Part shown: positions 47,806 to 59,886 of the stretch, one piece after another
Layout of the letters: every line of letters begins with the position of its first letter
Position numbering within the stretch: the first letter of the stretch is position 1
NCBI GenBank assembly: GCA_963691705.1
Contig: OY829537.1
Location: forward strand, 67,539,352-67,603,351
DNA length: 64,000 nucleotides
Source of the DNA: Viola odorata
Taxonomy: Eukaryota > Streptophyta > Magnoliopsida > Malpighiales > Violaceae
Direction of reading: 5' to 3'
Position numbers and translations under genes: made by a program
The notes under the pieces: generated by a model
Databases searched by the model: none
What the model was told of the DNA's origin: nothing
What the model saw: the letters and a program-made list of their open reading frames with translations, nothing else

Positions 47806-48811
47806 GTTAATGATATCAGTGGCCCAGTACTCGAATTACTTTATTCATTTGACACGTACTTCTTTTAATCCCAATTTAGTCCCTCTATTACTTATCGGGT
47901 ATTATTTTTGCCCCTCTCCCTCACATCATGCATACTTGGTCGTTAACAATGCATATGTGGTATTTTTTATATTATTTTTGATGACGTGGCGCAATACGTC
48001 AAATGCCACATCATTAATTTAAAAAACTTAAGAAATAATTTTGAAAATAAATTTAAAAAAATTAAAAAAATTTTAAATTTTTTTGATAAAATATCAGAAA
48101 AATTCAAAATTTTGAAATAGTTCAAGAAAAAGAAAGTAATTTTAAAAAGTTGATATTGTTGTTTTTTTAATTAAAAAATAATAAAATTATTAAAAAAACC
48201 AATATATAATATGTTTTTTTCAAAGAAAATCTGTAAAAAAAATTAGACCTAAAATGTTTTTTCCTGCAATTAACTCTAACTCCAATACTGAGTTAAGTTT
48301 GACTTTTTTGTGAAAAAAATATATTCCCTCCGGATCGCAATAATTGTCATTTTTTTACGGAATGTTACTGTATATTTTACTTGACTTTTTAGTATTTGTT
48401 TTACTGAATGTTACTATTTTAAAAAGTCAATTAAAGTGGTCAAGAGGGAGTATTATATAGTAGTTTTTTGTATTTTTAATAATTTTTTTTCAATTTTTTA
48501 TAATTTTTAGAAAAATTACATTAGTTTTTTTAAAATTATATTTTTTCTTGAATTATTTCTAAAATAAATTTTTCTGATTTTTTTGAGATTTTTTTTCTTA
48601 AATTGATTTTTTTTTTAAATTGTTTCTTATTTTTTTTTTTTTTTAAATTACTGATGTGCAAGTATGCATAGTTAACAGCCGTATGCATGATATTTTTTGA
48701 TGAGATAAATTAATAGGCAATAAGTAATAAAAGGATTAAATCAAGAGAAAAAAGGTAGGAAGACCAAATTAATAAAATAATTGGAGTACAGGGAGTATCA
48801 ATATCATTAAC
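47806..48811. mobile_element. Foldback element (about 1 kb) with long inverted arms
   Basis: The left arm starts GTTAATGATATC and the right arm ends ATATCATTAAC. Matching blocks run inward in the same order: AATTACTTTATTCATTTG, ATTACTTAT, ATCATGCATAC, GTTAACAATGCATA, CACATCATTAATTTAAAAAA. The arms are diverged and AT-rich. A Stowaway element splits the loop. No coding sequence is seen. I could not define the target duplication. Confidence 0.75.
48324..48450. mobile_element. Stowaway-type MITE (127 bp)
   Basis: The ends TTCCCTCCGG and CAAGAGGGAG are inverted relative to each other, match the CTCCCTCCGT consensus of Stowaway, and are flanked by TA on both sides. It is nested in the foldback element. 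Confidence 0.8.
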
Positions 48812-48898
48812 TCATACAAGACCATGCTGACGTTATAAAATTACTTAAACAACCTATTCTTAGAATCCCTTCACCAAAAAGGTTTTTTTACCTCCACT

Positions 48899-48917
48899 CT
48901 CTGGCGCCTGGCGGGAT
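48899..48917. promoter_or_regulatory. Candidate E2F site upstream of NSE1
   Basis: CTCTGGCGCCTGGCGGGAT, about 85 bp before the ATG, holds the core ATCCCGCC on the minus strand and an adjacent GGCGCC. Plant E2F sites read TTTCCCGCC or similar. E2F control is common for replication and repair genes. Binding is not shown. Confidence 0.4.
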
Positions 48918-48996
48918 AGTTTAGTTCGAGCTCTTTTGGGGTTTTGTGAGGGGAGAGAGTGGGAAACTGAGAGAAGTGAGAGGAGTAAGAGCGACA

Positions 48997-51631
48997 ATGG
49001 CAGCGCTTAACTGGAAGCACCACACCCTCGTCCAAGCCTTGATTGCGCGCGGCCCACTCAGCGATCAGGATTTCCGCAAAATCTTCTCTGAAATCGCCTC
49101 CAGAAACCCTTCACGTAACTCCCCTCGATTCCCGCTAGAAATCCAAGAAAGTTTGTGTTTTTCTTCCTTCCCTCCGCATGTTTTGTAATGGGTGTGTTTT
49201 AAATTTGATTTCCAGGTTCTAACGAGCGCGAATTCAATGACTTCCTCCTTAAGATAAACAAGGAGCTGTCGTATGTTCAGATGGAGTTGCGGTGCTGCAG
49301 GGATCAGAATGATGGTAAAGTTTGTTATGGCCTCGTTAATAATGTTTCAGATGACCAATCGAAGCTTGGAACACGTTACTCTGTCCCACAAATTGCTCTC
49401 TTTAAAGCCATTGTAAGTTTTAGTCTAAACCCTTTATATTTAGATCAACCAATCTTTTTGATACTCTCCCCCGTTGCATCTTTAGGAAATTATATGCTTC
49501 TCTGCCAGATAGAATATAGTTTACATGCTTCTCTGTTTCGGTTCTTGTTGTTGTAATTTTGTCTTTATGGGTATATGCTAATTATTATTGGAGTTTCTTA
49601 ACTTTTTTCCTTTCTTTTTTCCCATTTCATTTGTTGTTTCCTGGTAGCTTGAAGCGATTGTTCAGGATATCACAGCCAAGGGTAGCATATCGGCTATTGA
49701 TGCTCTCAATACTCGACTGGAGAGTCAGGTGAGAAAAACTTCCGGAGACAAGTCCCTGTAGAATCTATCTGATGATTTCTTTGTGTGTATTCTTTGGAGC
49801 ATAGCTAGTGTGTTTGGTCAATTTGAAGCATAAATTTTCACGGATGGTTAAAAAATCAGTATTTTAATTTAACTCAACTCCTAATTGAATCGTAATATCT
49901 TTTTCACTATTCGTAACACACCCAAAGTTCTCGTCACTAGCCAGTTTGGCGCCATTCGCGTGCCTGTTTCTGTGCAGGCAATCGTTTTGTGCACTTTTTG
50001 AGAAGTAAAAGTATAGGTACTCAGATCAGTAGTCAGTTTAACATGTAAGCATTAAATTTATAGTATTGCTAAAATTAGAGGTTAGGTTGTATTATTTCAC
50101 ATTGGAGTGATCTGTTTCTTGTTGAGGGGTACCATCATGGTGATCTGTATTACTTATCTAAAGTTCATTTGTGACATTGGGCAGTTTTTTAATCTAATTG
50201 TAAGCGAATTTCATGTGGTAGAATCGTAATGACAAACCTTTTTCCATATTAATTTTCAAGCTAGAATTGAGCTTTATCATTAATGTGAAAATGGACAAAT
50301 ATGGATGCAATCTCAGCACACGAAGTACACTTTTATGAATGTCAATGTGCCAAGATTGGTAACTTCTTTTTTATTTATTCTCAAACTGACCAATAAGGGT
50401 CCACTGTGGTTTAATTATCTTGCAAAGGAGTAAATATTCTTTTGTTCATCATTAGATTCCTTAGAGCAGATCTGTGACAAATAATGTTGAATCTTTTTTG
50501 CTTTAAAATCATTGGATTCTTTTAGCCTGACTTGTCTCTTGCTAATTGCATAAATCCAGTATGGCATCCTTTGCTGTAATCCTTTGCTCTGCTTTTAGGT
50601 TCAGATTGGAGCAGGGTCAGAATCGCAAGATATTCTGACCTCAATCCCTGCTGCTTTAAGGAATTTCTCAATGTCTCAGAAGGAAAAGACTATTCATGAT
50701 CTTGTGAAGGACAACTGGCTTTGTTACACACCAGATGGTGAAATCGGACTTGGAGGCAGATCCTACATTGATCTGCGTAGTTGGTTCCATAATTCTGGCA
50801 TTCCTACCTGCGATGTGTGCAATGAAGCTGGAGTCAAGGTCTTGTTAATCTGTCTCCTGAATGATACCTATAGTATTTTTCATTACTTTAGTTTGCTTGT
50901 CCTTATGGGGCATTCTACTCATTTTTTTACACTATATATTTTGAATTACTTTCAGTTGAAAATTTTGAGAGCACTCCATTACTATGATTTATTTCATAGG
51001 GCTTAATTGCTTAAAAATATTTGACTAACGCTATTGTAGATAGGGTAATTGATAAGGCAGTTGAAGTTGCGTGTAGTTTCAAATTACTGATATTTGTAAT
51101 ATTGTCTTGAACTGGTGACAACTGTTGCAGTGTTCATCAAATAATTAGAATAAAACTAAAAAATGTGGTTGACCTCTGCTGTGGTAGCCAATAATCTTTT
51201 CTTCTGAATGCTTTTTAACAGGCGACAGTTTGTCCTAGTGAAGATTGCACAGTTAGAATTCATGATTATTGCTTGAAGAAGAAATTATCACAGAGCAGGG
51301 TACTTGTCTTGATGCACTTTTTTCTCTCTTTAACTATGTGTAACTTTCTGCACATTCTATGCAAATTAACATAAGTGCATTGCAGGGAAAAATTGTATGT
51401 TCAAGTTGTGACAGGCAATGGCCCTGTAAATTTCCCAAAACTGAAGTTATAGAGGAAGAAAGTGGGCCAGTTGAGGCTCATCAGAATCAGCCGTCTGTAG
51501 GTTCTAGAAGCAAGAAGCGCAAAGCCACCAGAAATCTAGTTATCGATGATGTAGGATGCAGTTCCTCCCAAGCTACCAATCCTGTTTCTGCATCGAGTAG
51601 AGTGACTCGTGCTTCTGCTCGAACATCCTAA
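48997..51631 (+). CDS. NSE1: NSE1, RING-like subunit of the SMC5/6 complex
   Basis: Six exons: 48997-49114, 49216-49412, 49648-49728, 50599-50838, 51222-51299, 51386-51631. All introns are GT..AG and the joined length is 960 nt (319 aa). NSE1 pairs with NSE3 and NSE4 in the nuclear SMC5/6 complex that aids DNA repair and replication. The N-terminal winged-helix region is followed by a variant RING: C203, C206, C216, C221, H226, C229, C243, C246 (C4HC3). A basic KKRK motif near 283 could be a nuclear signal. The start is the ATG in ACAATGGCAGCG, because MAAL... openings are shared with the plant family as I recall it; an upstream in-frame ATG at 48946 seems to be leader. All exons are intact. 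Confidence 0.95.
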
Positions 51632-52051
51632 ACGCTATCTGCCCCTGACTTTTTGTATATTTTGACTGGAAGAGGCTTGTTTTAGAGGGGTAGATACTAT
51701 GGTGCTGTGGTAAGATATTGTTGTGGAATGCTGTACAACTTAATGCTCAGAATGCAACATAGGAAAGGGTTGTTTATTCAATAGAAATGGTAGTTCTTTA
51801 AAAAAAACCATCTTTTTTTGGTTGTTCTTCCTTTAAATTTTAGCAATTGTTATTCAGGCAACGATGTTTGTTTGATTTCCGTTAAATCAAAAGGTAGAGA
51901 GTATCTTGCAGAAGCAATAAACTGCAATTCAATTCGGAGACGAAAAATAAGTGGAGAAGAATTTACCAAACTGCGAAACAAAACCCTACTAATAGAAACA
52001 AAATCCTGCACCTTAAAATCTGAAAATCCTCCACCTCTAGAGTCTGTTTAC
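51632..52051 (+). other. NSE1 3' flank and likely 3' UTR
   Basis: No gene is seen. An AATAGAAA-like poly(A) signal lies near 51780. The stretch ends with CTGTTTAC, the left target duplication of the hAT element. Confidence 0.55.
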
Positions 52052-52290
52052 TAGGGGTGTAAGAAAACCAGTCCGAACCGGAAATTGAATCGGAAACGGA
52101 ATATTTTGAACCGAACCGGACCGAACCGTAATTTTTCAGTTCTGTCCGAAGAAGAACCGGAAATTTCCAGTTCTGTCCGGTTCTGTCATTGTCAAAACCC
52201 GTAAACCGAACCGTAGAATCGGGAAAATCGGAAATTTTTATATATATTTATATATATAAATATTTGTATATGCATATTTATATCAAGTTA

Positions 52291-52356
52291 GCACTTTGGC
52301 TTAGTGGTAAAAGGTTAAGTCTCCTCACTAAAGGGGATTCGAACCCCTTCCCCTTA
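52291..52356 (+). repeat. tRNA-like sequence near left end of hAT element
   Basis: GGCTTAGTGGTAA resembles a tRNA A box and GGGGATTCGAACCCC resembles a B box with its stem. The spacing fits a tRNA of about 70 bases. The 5' stem does not pair well, so this is a tRNA relic or SINE head, not a working gene. Confidence 0.5.
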
Positions 52357-53698
52357 AAATTATTTTTCCTTTTGTGCAGGGGTGCTGGGCTTCATTTCTT
52401 TATACTTTTTAATTTTTTTTTAATTTATCTCCACAAAATAAATGGTATATATTTTAAATTGGATACAAAAATGTGTAAATAGTTTAATTTCACAAACACC
52501 AAGTGTGACTAAAGGATAAATCTCATTATTTATTAACTTTTTATGAAGTAAGATTTAAAATATTAAAAAAATTATTTATTTGTTTGTAATAGTTAACTAA
52601 TAATTTTTTAATTTATAATTAATTTAATGACTTTTTATACAATATTTGACTAATATTTTCATGTGAAATTTAATATTTATGTTTTATTCAATAAATTTAT
52701 ATATAAATTATTCAATAATATAATCAATGAATTTTATTATTAAATACATATAATAATGATTCCATGCAAATAAAAAGTTAAATAGAAATTTACTTTCATT
52801 TTCTCAATCTTTGTCATTCATACCAAATCAAAATAACGAGTCATTCAAACTTTTTTATTCTCATTTGTAGTGGTAGGATACTAAACACATTAAGACATAC
52901 TCCATAATTCTCACTCCCTACCTCCATTGAATCCATTCACATTTCTTGTGGTTCATTACGGGCAACCAAACAAGTCGTAAAAGTATCAAATGAAACATGT
53001 GTTTTGTATAATTGGATTTAAAAAATAATAATAAGGTATTTAATTAAAAGAAAAAAAGCTCTCAAGGAGTCGTGGTTTTATATTAGACTATAGATCAATT
53101 GAAAATAGTTAATTGAAAGATGATATTAATCTTGGCACATCGTACAAAAAATTAAAAACTAACTTTGGCTTCCACAGGTTATTTATTCCTGATAAATAAC
53201 GTTATGAAGAAATCAAGAAATGTAACTGATATTCTTGTAATATTTAATGACAATTAATTATATGCAACATGATTTTTTAAAATATTAATTTATTATATTT
53301 TTTAATAAATTAAATATGGTTCAAATTCAAATCTTGTCAATAGAAAAAAATATATTATAAGAGTTTCATTTATAAATTCATGACAAACTCTTATTATTGA
53401 TATGTTGTTAAAAAATTAGCTATCTAACTATTAATATAATTAACAATAATATTATCGTTTAAAAAAATATATTATTATCATTATAACACAATTTCAATTC
53501 TAATAAACAACTTGAAAGAAAATAAAAACATATAGATTCCCTATAATAAAACTAAGAAATGAAAAAAATTCTTTATTTCCTTCTATTTTCTTTCAAAACG
53601 ACACCGTTTTGAACAAAAACACATCATTTTAGTGTTTAAAGAAAACCCATATTCCAACTCCAAATATATATATATTTGCAATATTTATGAAAAGTTTC

Positions 53699-53766
53699 CT
53701 TTGCTTCAGTGGTTAAATTTTTTGTTTTTAAGCTAAAGGGAGGGGGTTCGAATCCCCTCCCACGCA
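53699..53766 (+). repeat. tRNA-like sequence near right end of hAT element
   Basis: TTGCTTCAGTGGTTAA (A-box-like) and GGGGGTTCGAATCCCC (B box and T-stem) are correctly ordered, in the same orientation as the copy at 52291. The anticodon region is T-rich and no clean cloverleaf forms. Confidence 0.5.
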
Positions 53767-54137
53767 TTCCTTTACAACACGTTTTGGGTTGGGTTGGGTT
53801 GCTAGAGGTTGTCTGATGGGCCGAGAGGGTTGCTGGGTTGGCCCATTGGCAAGAAGGAAGGAGAGCTGCTGGAGTTGCGCTGCTTCTTGGGCCAGGAGGG
53901 CTGCTGGTGATGGGCTGGGCTGTTCCGGTTGGGCTGGGCTGGTTGGTCAATCAAGAAAAGATTTAATTAATTATATTAAAAAAAAAATACTAGAACCGGA
54001 CCGAACTGTCCGATTTCAGGCAGGACAGAACCGGAAATTTTCGGTTCTGCCCGATTCCAGGCCCATCAGAACCGGACATTTCCGGTTCAGTCCGATTCTA
54101 AGCCCAAAACCGGACCGGTTACACTCCTACTGTTTAT

Positions 54138-56025
54138 TTTCTATTTTCCAGAAAAAAATTAAGAAATAGAAAATAGTTAAAAGAACATATCTTTTCCATG
54201 AAACTTTTATTTGCTAACAATTTCGTCTCATGCCTAAATTAAGTTGCATATTCCAATGACTATCCAATTGGCATAAATAGGAATGGAAATAGCTTTGTCT
54301 CTTGGCAAAATTAAAATAATAGGAATTGTACAGAGAGATGACCTTGATTGCTTTCATACACATTTCTCCCTTTTCTTGCACCGTAAATAAAGACAAATCT
54401 CAATTAAATCTTTAGTTGTATTTGTTTGTTAAGTGTACTAATTGTGCCCAAGTAGAATTTGATGGAACACAACAATATGCTCGGACCAAGAGAGTTGATC
54501 AGGTTTGGGAACTAATAATTCTGGCATATTTCAGGATGTCAGGAGAGCTCTAAATGAGTGAGGAAGGTGCGCACACAATTGTTTGGTTGGTGCATTTTAT
54601 TTCGACAGAGTTGAAGCTCTTAAGTACCTGATATTTGCTGCCACACTGGTGGCTTTCTTGCGTTGATCAATCAAATTATTGAAAGTCTCCAATTCATGCG
54701 TACAATTTCTTCTTGAATAAACCACTCCTTCTTTGCATGGTTTAATGCTGGTTAGCGAAATTTGGCATTGAAGTTCGAGTTGGAAGTCAATATTTTTGCT
54801 ATTAATATTTTCTAAAGGTGGGTAGTTAAATCTTCCAGCATTTGAGCAGGTTGGATTTCTGAGCAAAACTAGATAATTTTGTAAAAGTTTGTCAAAGCTT
54901 AGAACTTCTGGTCACTTTTGACCACCGTTGTCAGTCCCATTGAGTACTATTTAGTTATTCATTTAATCATCTCGGATGGTAAAATGCTTTCTTACTTGTG
55001 TGCTTTGCAGGTACAATAAATGAGAAACAACCAGCTTCAAATCGTGAGATTGGTTCTGCTTCTCAGGAAGACCAGAAGAGAAAAAGGATGGCAATAGATG
55101 GTGATGAAGAAAGAATACAGGTAGAATTAGTTGATTGACATGTTGGAAAAGAATGTTAAGATGCTGACTGCCCAACTTCACGCTCAAAATACCAACTATC
55201 AATCGGACCGATAGCAGAGGAAGGATCATGCAGATGGTCTGTCTTGTTCTTATTAAACTTGGAAATGATCTAGGGGAGATTGCTTAAAAGCTATAGCAGG
55301 AGCTAAATGACCTGTACATAATAAAGCTTCATTGGTGGTGGCGTAGATAAATAGTTAGGACCACATCCTGCTACTTTTGTTGATTAATCAAGGTCCTTAC
55401 ACACAATAACTTGAGGATACATATCATATTTACAGTCTTTATTGTAATATTTTGATAGTTCATATGGATCTTGTTTTCACAGTTATAATGAGAGATCTGT
55501 ACTTGATTATTGAGCATTTATCTACACAATATAGAGTTCTTAACATCAACTCACATATGTACTGCCAATTGTGACTTTCCTTCAGTTATTACTGCACAGG
55601 TTATAAACATTTAAAAATATTCGATGATAACTTTTAGTAAACCAATTACAACCATTCATATGATCATATAATTCTTTCTTCAAGTAAAAGTTTGAAAGTC
55701 ATGCTACACTTATTTAAGTAACGTATAAGTTCTCTTCTCTAAAATGTTAGTAGTAAAAAATTATTAATTAATCATAAAAGTATAAAGTTAAATATTAATT
55801 AAGAGACAAGACAAAAAAAATAACAAAAAGATACAAGACTAATATCTAATTTTGTTATATGAAAGGGATGCGTTGGCTGTACACCCTCATCTAATTTTGG
55901 ACTTCAATCTTGTTCAAATGGTGTACTTAAAAAATAAAATATTGTATGCATGTATTCAACTACTTATACTAACGTATTATTTTGCATTGGACATTTAAGT
56001 GCTAGTGGGTGTGTGCATTTAATAA
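54138..56025. other. Intergenic DNA with a possible gene relic
   Basis: Mostly AT-rich. At 55010-55140 a splice-acceptor-like TGCTTTGCAG is followed by about 40 codons rich in K, R, E and D, then stops. I cannot name the source gene. Nothing else is supported. Confidence 0.5.
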
Positions 56026-56526
56026 TACTCCATTCGAGGTTAATTATATGACGTTTTAGGTGTTTTCACGCATATTAAGACAATAATTAATTCGGAGAAA
56101 TCGAGGCACTTTATGACTATTGTACCCCTAACATTTTACATTATTTACTTAATTACCATTGGTTTATTTTGGGTCATCTGGCTTGCAGCCGGGCATGTTG
56201 CTGGGCTTGCCAATTGTGGCCCAATATCTGGCTCGGCTGGGAAGGGGGGACGACGTCGTTTCACGTAGCGTTTAGAGCCATCGGCTCCAATTTAACAAAC
56301 CATCACCATTGCCCAAAACCTCAATTTTCAGCATTCCGCCAAAAATTGAACTTGTTCCTTTGAAATCTTCCCCAAAAGATTTAGATTTCCCGCGTGAATC
56401 AATAATTTTATTTACTAAAAATTGATTATACAAGGCATTTGTTTATGTAGAATCTGAATATTCCTCATCCTTCTTTTCCCCTGTCAAACCACCCGCCCTG
56501 TTCTTCACCACCGTTGTAGACAATAG

Positions 56527-58972
56527 ATGGAGGATGATGATTTCAATCCATTCTCTGACTTCAATGACAACCCTTCTATACCTCAATACCTTGAATTTAT
56601 TAGTCAATCTCACGATATCCCAACTGCTGAAGAGGAAGTAGAGGAGGAGTTCGTGGATCACCAACATTCAGAGGCGGGAGGCCATGCCGCCAGTCCAGAC
56701 TTGAACATGGATTCTGAACCGGAAAGTGGTGAACAAGGTCGTACATCTTACACCCAATACTTGTATATTTTTATTTATCTTTGTGGGTTTTGTGTATGGG
56801 TTTTACTTGAGATCTGGGTTGCTGATAGATTATCAATTTATGTTATATTGTAGCAAGTTTAATCTCGGTGTGGATGCTTTGAGCTTTTGCTGTCTGTGAT
56901 GGTAGTTAATATTGGGACTGACATCCATTATATTAGAGGATTACTCGTCTCTTTGAGCTTCACGGTGTTGGAGTTGTGCTATTTTTGTTGTACTAAATGT
57001 CAATTTGTTATTGGCATCCTGCACTTGCATAATTGTTGTTGTACATGCACTGGATTAATTGTGTTTCTGCTCTTTTTTCAGCTTTATGATGGTTTGAGGA
57101 AGGTGCAAAAGACTAAATACTTACTCATTTGTTATGGTTCTCGAACTCTTTTGCTTATGAAACTATTCAAAAAAACAAAAAACTTACCACACGTTCTGAT
57201 GTTTACTTAATAGTGCAATTGGCATTGCTTGGTCTGCTCTAGTTTGACAATGTGGCATTGCTTGCTCTACTCTAGTTTGGTGTAGCTAGCCAAGTTCAGT
57301 GTAAGATGCCTGACCTTGTTGCATCTTAGCAGCATGAATCCATTCGGATTCTATGAAAATCATGTTCTTCTGTAGCTTTATTTCCCTATGGTATGAGTTG
57401 CATAAGCTAAAATATTTTTAGCAGCTGAGTGACATAATGAGAAAAATGTTGCATCCTTGTTTGTGTTGATGAAGTTTCCTTGGATGACCAGAAATATTTT
57501 ATTTACTTCATCTTTTACTTGGTCGCTCTTTTTTATCTTTGCTCGGCACTGATTTTCTATCTTCCTACTCTTTTTGCACAAAAGTATTGTTGCATGTAGC
57601 CTTATAACAATACATTTATGCATACGAACTAGAGTAACTTTTTAAGTTGTATTGACTTTGGATGGCAATGTAGTTCCAAGACAACATTTACCAAGGAACA
57701 GAAGGAAACAGTTTAAAGATGATGAAAGGGAAGCCGTGTATGATTTGTTGTTGCAGAAGAGTGTCAATAGGAAGCTAAAAAGGAGTACAACAACTCAGGT
57801 TTCGCAAGCATTCAATATGCCAATTTAGACTGTCCAGAGGCTGTGAAAACGAGGACAAGAGTCTGAGGATCACAAGATTTGCCTCAACAAAGTGAATAAT
57901 TATGGAAGGAGAAGGGTTTAGTTGGATTTGGATAGGATTGTGAACATTCCGCTCAGGAAGAGGATGACCTTGAGGGATCTGGCTGCCAACTCGAGAGTGT
58001 CTAGGAGATGTTTGTCTTCAAAGATGAAGAGTGGTGAGATCAGACGCCATATTAATGCCATCAAACCTATCTTGACCGAGGCAAATCGACTCCAAAGGAT
58101 TGCGCATTGTCTCTCAATGATGGAGCCAAATACATTTCCTGCTAATCAGACTTTCCAAGAGATGAACAATGTGGTGCACATCGATGAGAAGTGGTTCCAA
58201 ATGACAAAAAAGACACAAACCTACTACTTACTTGCAGGCGAAGATGAACCAGTAAGGACAATCAAAAGCTCTAATTTCATTCCTAAAATTATGTTTCTAG
58301 TAGCTGTAGCTAGGCCTAGGTATGACTTGGATGGTAATTGCACATTTGATGGAAAAATAGGAGTCTTTCCTTTGGTCCATGAAATTCCTGCTGTTAGGTC
58401 TAGTGCAAATAGATTGGATGGAACGTTAGAAATCAAGGCAATTAATAAAATAGATAGGCAAGTGATCAGGCAATTCATGATTAACAAGGTTTTGCCTGCA
58501 ATTAGGGATAAGTGGCCTACAGACAACACTGTAAATCCAATCATAATCCAACAGGACAATGCAAAAAACTCATATCCTTCCCGATGATGTAGAATTTTGT
58601 TTGGCAGCTAACAAATTAGGATTGAATGTTAAGTTGTTATGTCAACCTCTTAATTCCCCTGATCTTAATGTCCTAGATCTTGGCTTCTTTAGGGCTATAC
58701 AATCTTTGCAAGAAAAGGAATGTGCTAGGTCTGTGGTTGAATTGGTTGCAACAGTGGAGAAATCCTTTAATGAGTTTTCTGATAGGAAGTGTAACTATGT
58801 ATTCCTCACCCTTCAATCCTGTATGATTGAGATTCTTAAAATATTAGGGTCCGACACATATAAAATTCCTCATATGAGTAAGGAGTGTTTGGAAAGGAAA
58901 GGGTTGCTTCCACTAAGGATGACATGTGATCCTTTAATCAGTGCAACAGCCATGGCTAATCTTCAACAATAG
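56527..58972 (+). pseudogene. Mariner-like DD39D transposase, two exons (broken)
   Basis: Exon 1 (56527-56737) codes for an acidic N-terminus of 70 aa with a PDLNMD motif. The donor is CAAG|GTCGTA, the acceptor is GCAATGTAG at 57673, and exon 2 runs 57674-58972. The frame carries across the junction. The N-terminal DNA-binding half has TAG (57826), TGA (57844) and TAG (57919). The catalytic part is open apart from one extra A in an A run at 58563-58568. The catalytic acids are in VHIDEKW (about 58180), QQDNA (about 58555) and PDLNVLDLGFF (about 58675), with 39 residues between the last two. It cuts and pastes DNA at TA sites when intact. Confidence 0.92.
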
Positions 58973-59886
58973 AATGTAGGTAATCCAAGTGACTTATTTT
59001 GTGATTTTATGTTATTTTTATTACGTACAAACTTGTGAATATTAATCAACTATGTGTTTGCAGGACTCTAGGGGGAGCTCACAAGTACAGTGAAGCACAT
59101 TGGAGAGCAATTTTTTGTTGTGCATATGGAATCATCAATATCTGGAGGATTTTTTCCTTTCATATGCACTGCTAAATATAATGATTAATTGAATGGTAGT
59201 GCATGGGCAGTGATCAGTAAAGATCATTTTTTGGGTAGTAGTAGTAAAGGTTGACAGGTTAGTCCATTATTGTCATAGTCTTGATCCATAATGGATATAA
59301 ATCTTTTTTGTGCATATGCAGTGATCAGTATAAGGATCAATTTTTGGTTGTATATGGAATGATGAATGTAGAGATCAGTTGAATGGTTGTTGTTTCAGTG
59401 ATCAATAGAGATTTTACTTGTGGGCAGTAATGGAATTAGTTGATGTATAGGTGAACATGCTAGTCCATTACTGTTATAGTCTTAAGCTGTAACGATTTGT
59501 AGATTAATTAATGAAACAATGCTTATTGGATGTGTGTTGTCAATTTTCCTTTCCAATGTTCTTACAACATGTTTATACAGGAAACTTCTATTGTGATCAG
59601 TATTGGGATATTGTTTAGTTATTTCGCATGGACAGTGCACCAGACAGTCCACTATTCCCCTATAAATCTGCATCCTCTCCCCTCACAACCATCATCAACT
59701 GCAAAAAACACCAAGTCCTCATCTTAACCTCTTTCCATTTTCTGTAATTGTTTAATCTTTGTGTTTTGCAGAGCCCACTACAATGAATCCTAGTCTAGAG
59801 GGGAGGGCATGTAAGCCCCTTTAAACTTTTGATTTTGTTCTATTGTTTGAAGTTGTTGGATTAATGTGTGTGTTCTGGAATTTTAG
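58973..59886 (+). other. Region downstream of transposase
   Basis: No gene is seen. Short repeated phrases such as CAGTGATCAGTA(A/T) and GTGCATATG occur at 59100-59420. A TTTGCAG acceptor-like site at about 59770 precedes AGCCCACTACAATG, and GGCATGTAAG near 59810 looks like a donor. This may be an exon captured together with the next feature. Confidence 0.5.

Larger units (their letters stand above)
52052..54129. mobile_element. Non-autonomous hAT element (2078 bp)
   Basis: It starts TAGGGGTGTAAG and ends GGTTACACTCCTA, which are imperfect inverted repeats. The flanks CTGTTTAC (52044-52051) and CTGTTTAT (54130-54137) agree at 7 of 8 bases, fitting the 8-bp duplication of hAT transposons. Both ends hold many AACCGGA/CCGGTTC subterminal motifs (52065-52230 and 53990-54120). 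There is no transposase; the centre is AT-rich and includes two tRNA-like sequences. Frames within it are short and unconvincing. Confidence 0.87.

Noticed and set aside
47529..47810. Frame of 93 codons upstream of the foldback element
   Set aside because: AT-rich, no domain or neighbour support, and composition equals surrounding DNA.
48946..48996. Upstream in-frame ATG for NSE1
   Set aside because: It would add 17 residues not expected in the family; the ATG at 48997 has the better context and a familiar N-terminus.
52291..52356. Functional tRNA gene
   Set aside because: A and B boxes are present but the acceptor stem does not pair and no clean anticodon loop is visible.
53789..54169. Frame of 126 codons rich in W, G and C
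   Set aside because: Lies in the hAT element and consists of GGGTTGG-type simple repeats and CCGGAAC subterminal motifs.
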